From Sediminibacterium sp. (lineage in GTDB: Bacteria > Bacteroidota > Bacteroidia > Chitinophagales > Chitinophagaceae), in assembly GCA_030832695.1 (NCBI GenBank), contig JAURIP010000077.1:1-7205 (forward strand): a stretch of 7,205 nucleotides of DNA. Reading direction: 5' to 3'. The position numbers and the translations under genes are program-made. Below, in pieces: positions 4,505-7,205 of the stretch. Within the stretch, counting starts at the first letter, position 1. The number at the start of each line of letters is the position of its first letter. The notes under the pieces are model-generated. The model saw only the letters and a program-made list of their open reading frames with translations, was not told the origin of the DNA and did not search any database.

Positions 4505-7205
4505 ATGCTGGAGACTAAAAAAGTGAAAAAAGCCCCATCGGCAAGCAATGACATACAAGTAGTGGGCGCAAGGGTGCATAATTTAAAAAATGTAAACGCT
4601 TTATTCCCGCGTAACCAATTTATTGTGGTTACTGGGGTGTCGGGCAGCGGAAAATCATCTTTAACCATTGATACTTTATTTGCGGAGGGTCAAAGACGCT
4701 ATGCGGAGAGTCTTTCCTCCTATGCAAGGCAGTTTATGTCTCGCATGGGCAAGCCAGATGTGGACTATATTAAGGGATTGTGTCCTGCTATAGCCATTGA
4801 ACAAAAAGTGGTTACCCGAACCCCGCGAAGCACGGTGGGGAGTATGACTGAAATTTATGATTACCTCCGTGTGTTTTATGCGCGCGTTGGTAAAACCATC
4901 TCACCCATTAGTGGACAGGAAGTAAAAAAGCAGGATGCACAGGATGTATTGGAATTTATACAAAAAGGAAAGTCCGGGGACAAGATGGTTATTATTGTTC
5001 CATTTAAGCAGCAAGCCAAAAGAGATATTCAGGAGGAGTTAAATATATTATTACAAAAAGGATTCGCCCGTATTTATTTAAGAGCAGGTGGGGCATCTGT
5101 AAATGATAAAAAAGCGAAATCACCTGAATCCTCATCAACCATTTTAAGAATCGAAGATGCATTAGCCATGACCAAAGCGGAAATCACCAAATTGGTAAAG
5201 GCACATGATGTATATGTTTTAATTGACAGGGTTATTGTTAAAGATTTTGATGAGGATGACATTCACCGAATAATTGATTCCATTGGAACTGCATTTTATG
5301 AAGGAGAGGGCTTGTTATGGGTGGAACAAAATGATACTATCCTAAAAACATTTAATAATAAGTTCACGCTAGATGGTATTGAATTTGATGAACCAAGTCC
5401 CAATTTATTTTCATTCAACAATTCTTATGGGGCTTGTCCCACTTGTGAAGGGTATAGTCAGGTATTAGGGATTGATGAAAATTTAGTCATCCCCAATCCA
5501 AATTTATCAGTGTATGATGGTGGGGTAGCACCATGGAAAGGAGAAAAATTAGTTTGGTGGAAGGATCAGTTTGTGAAGGAAGCAGGAAAGGTTGGATTCC
5601 CCATCCATCAACCAATCAATAAATTAACCAAAACCCAGGAAACGCAGTTATGGAAGGGAGTTGGTAAGGCATTGGGTATTGATGCTTTTTTTGAAGATGT
5701 AAAAGCGCATTTGTATAAAGTGCAATTTAGGGTGATGTTAAGTAGGTATCGAGGCAGAACCAATTGTTCCGATTGCGAGGGATACCGTGTACGTAAGGAA
5801 GCGTTGTATGTAAAAATAGGAGGCAAACATATTGGTGAATTGTGTGCGATGCCAGTCAGGGATTTACAAATTTGGTTTACGGATTTAAAATTATCCGTGC
5901 ATGACACACAGGTAGCTAAAAGATTATTAATTGAATTGGAACAACGCATACAAACTTTAATGGATGTAGGCTTGGGTTATTTAACCTTATCACGTTTGGC
6001 CAATAGTTTGAGTGGTGGCGAAAGCCAAAGAATACAATTAACCAGGTGTTTGGGAAGTAACTTAACCAACTCCTTATATATTTTAGATGAGCCAAGTATT
6101 GGATTACATTCAAGGGATACGGAAAGGTTAATTAAAGTTTTACAAAACCTAAGGGATTTAGGCAACACTGTGGTGGTGGTGGAGCATGATGAGCAAATAA
6201 TGCGACATGCGGATCATATCATTGACATGGGGCCACTCGCTGCGCATCAGGGTGGAGAGATAGTTGCAGCAGGTAATGCAGCAGCTTTGATAAAGGATAA
6301 AAATAGTTTGACGGGTAAGTATTTAAGTGGTGCATTATCCATACCTGTTCCAGAAAAAACAAGAGTTTCAAAACATTTTATAAAATTAGAAGGTGCTTAT
6401 TTACATAATTTAAAAACCATTGATGTACAATTTCCATTGCATAGTTTATGTGTAGTAAGTGGGGTGAGTGGTAGCGGAAAAACAACATTGGTCAAACAAG
6501 TTTTGTACAATGCTTTATTAAAAGCAAAACAATTACCTTCTGAAATTGTGGGTGGATATAATGCCATCAGTGGCGATTTGCATTTGATAGATCAGATTGA
6601 AATGGTGGATCAAAATCCTATTGGCAAATCATCTCGTAGCAATCCGGTGACTTATATTAAAGCGTATGATGCCATACGAGATTTATATTCCAAACAAGCA
6701 TTATCAAAAATCAGGGGCTTCTTGCCTAAGCACTTTTCATTCAATGTGGATGGCGGCAGATGTGATACCTGCAAGGGTGAAGGAGAACAATTGGTTGAAA
6801 TGCAATTTTTAGCTGACGTGCATTTAACCTGTGAGGATTGTAATGGAAAAAGATTTAAAGAGGCGGTATTAGAAGTACAATACAAAGGGAAAAATATTTA
6901 TGAAGTATTGGAGATGAGTGTGGATGAAGCCATTGCATTTTTCAGCGAAGAAAAAAATATCGTATTTGCGATAAGTCCATTACAGGAAGTGGGATTGGGC
7001 TATGTGAAGTTGGGACAAAGTAGCAGCACCTTAAGTGGTGGTGAAGCGCAACGCGTAAAACTTGCCAGCTTTTTAGGCAAAGGAAAAGCAAGCAATAAAA
7101 TGTTATTCATTTTTGATGAACCAACCACAGGTTTACATTTTCATGATATCCATAAATTATTAAAAGCATTTAATGCTTTAATTGAACAAGGGCATTCACT
7201 TATCG
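4505..7205 (+). CDS. uvrA: UvrABC excision nuclease subunit A (3' end beyond the window)
   Basis: UvrA is the damage-sensing ATPase that loads UvrB on damaged DNA in nucleotide excision repair. The frame is open to the window end, giving 900 residues of the usual 940-950. Two ABC ATPase modules are complete in their motifs. First: Walker A GVSGSGKSS at 44-52, signature LSGGE at 502-506, Walker B ILDEP with Asp528/Glu529. Second: Walker A GVSGSGKTT at 653-661, signature LSGGE at 843-847, Walker B FDEP with Asp871/Glu872. The second zinc module is intact (Cys753, 756, 776, 779). In the first, only Cys311 and Cys314 remain; the expected earlier pair is Phe287 and Asp290. A further CxxC is at Cys421/Cys424. 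DQNPIGKSSRSNPVTY is the usual UvrA segment after the second Walker A. ATG 4505 is chosen because it leaves a short lead-in to IQVVGARVHNLKN; ATG 4478 in frame would add nine residues. Gene is divergent from the sigma factor gene. Confidence 0.97.
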   Translation, partial: MLETKKVKKAPSASNDIQVVGARVHNLKNVNALFPRNQFIVVTGVSGSGKSSLTIDTLFAEGQRRYAESLSSYARQFMSRMGKPDVDYIKGLCPAIAIEQKVVTRTPRSTVGSMTEIYDYLRVFYARVGKTISPISGQEVKKQDAQDVLEFIQKGKSGDKMVIIVPFKQQAKRDIQEELNILLQKGFARIYLRAGGASVNDKKAKSPESSSTILRIEDALAMTKAEITKLVKAHDVYVLIDRVIVKDFDEDDIHRIIDSIGTAFYEGEGLLWVEQNDTILKTFNNKFTLDGIEFDEPSPNLFSFNNSYGACPTCEGYSQVLGIDENLVIPNPNLSVYDGGVAPWKGEKLVWWKDQFVKEAGKVGFPIHQPINKLTKTQETQLWKGVGKALGIDAFFEDVKAHLYKVQFRVMLSRYRGRTNCSDCEGYRVRKEALYVKIGGKHIGELCAMPVRDLQIWFTDLKLSVHDTQVAKRLLIELEQRIQTLMDVGLGYLTLSRLANSLSGGESQRIQLTRCLGSNLTNSLYILDEPSIGLHSRDTERLIKVLQNLRDLGNTVVVVEHDEQIMRHADHIIDMGPLAAHQGGEIVAAGNAAALIKDKNSLTGKYLSGALSIPVPEKTRVSKHFIKLEGAYLHNLKTIDVQFPLHSLCVVSGVSGSGKTTLVKQVLYNALLKAKQLPSEIVGGYNAISGDLHLIDQIEMVDQNPIGKSSRSNPVTYIKAYDAIRDLYSKQALSKIRGFLPKHFSFNVDGGRCDTCKGEGEQLVEMQFLADVHLTCEDCNGKRFKEAVLEVQYKGKNIYEVLEMSVDEAIAFFSEEKNIVFAISPLQEVGLGYVKLGQSSSTLSGGEAQRVKLASFLGKGKASNKMLFIFDEPTTGLHFHDIHKLLKAFNALIEQGHSLI

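Noticed and set aside
6170..6181. Short GTG/GGT triplet run in uvrA
   Set aside because: It encodes the conserved valine strand before EHD of the first ATPase module and is only four codons long, so it is not a tandem repeat of note.
5074..6885. Several short minus-strand frames inside uvrA
   Set aside because: All lie opposite the continuous UvrA reading frame, with none showing a motif or a plausible leader. I read the UvrA frame codon by codon from 5042 to the window end and found no stop or frameshift.

Overview
The window reads as an ordinary chromosomal segment of a member of the Bacteroidota, possibly of the Chitinophagia/Sphingobacteriia side (that finer placement is inference only). 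Reasons: the DNA is visibly AT-rich, no start codon is preceded by a clear Shine-Dalgarno sequence, an exact Bacteroidota-type -7 promoter element (TAnnTTTG) sits in front of purQ, and the proteins (DsbD-like, ECF sigma, UvrA) have forms I associate with this phylum. No mobile element, CRISPR array, tRNA, rRNA or sign of recent transfer is visible. The window is almost fully coding.

Layout: (1) bases 1-543, the 3' part of a multi-membrane-segment protein of unknown function, cut by the window edge; (2) 628-1290, purQ, the glutaminase subunit of FGAM synthase, behind its own likely promoter; (3) 1313-1762, a small secreted DsbD-N-like protein with an intact cysteine pair; (4) 1789-3720, a full DsbD-type transmembrane thiol reductase with a TTG start. 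Genes 2-4 run in one direction with gaps of 22 and 26 bases and could be one transcript. (5) 3749-4330 on the minus strand, an ECF-type sigma factor, convergent with the DsbD gene; (6) a 174-base divergent intergenic region with two DnaA-box-like motifs; (7) 4505 to the window end, uvrA, the damage-recognition ATPase of nucleotide excision repair, missing only about its last 40-50 residues.

How the genes work together: the two thiol proteins probably form one functional unit. The membrane protein carries the transmembrane and thioredoxin-like cysteine pairs that move electrons from the cytoplasm to the periplasm. Its own N-terminal periplasmic domain has lost the cysteine pair found in the separate small protein, so the small protein may be the terminal relay. 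PurQ, the sigma factor and UvrA have no evident functional link to that pair; their nearness looks like normal chromosomal gene order.

I did not find a convincing undescribed system. The points most worth a second look are the split of DsbD N-terminal function between two genes, and a UvrA whose first zinc module lacks one of its two cysteine pairs.
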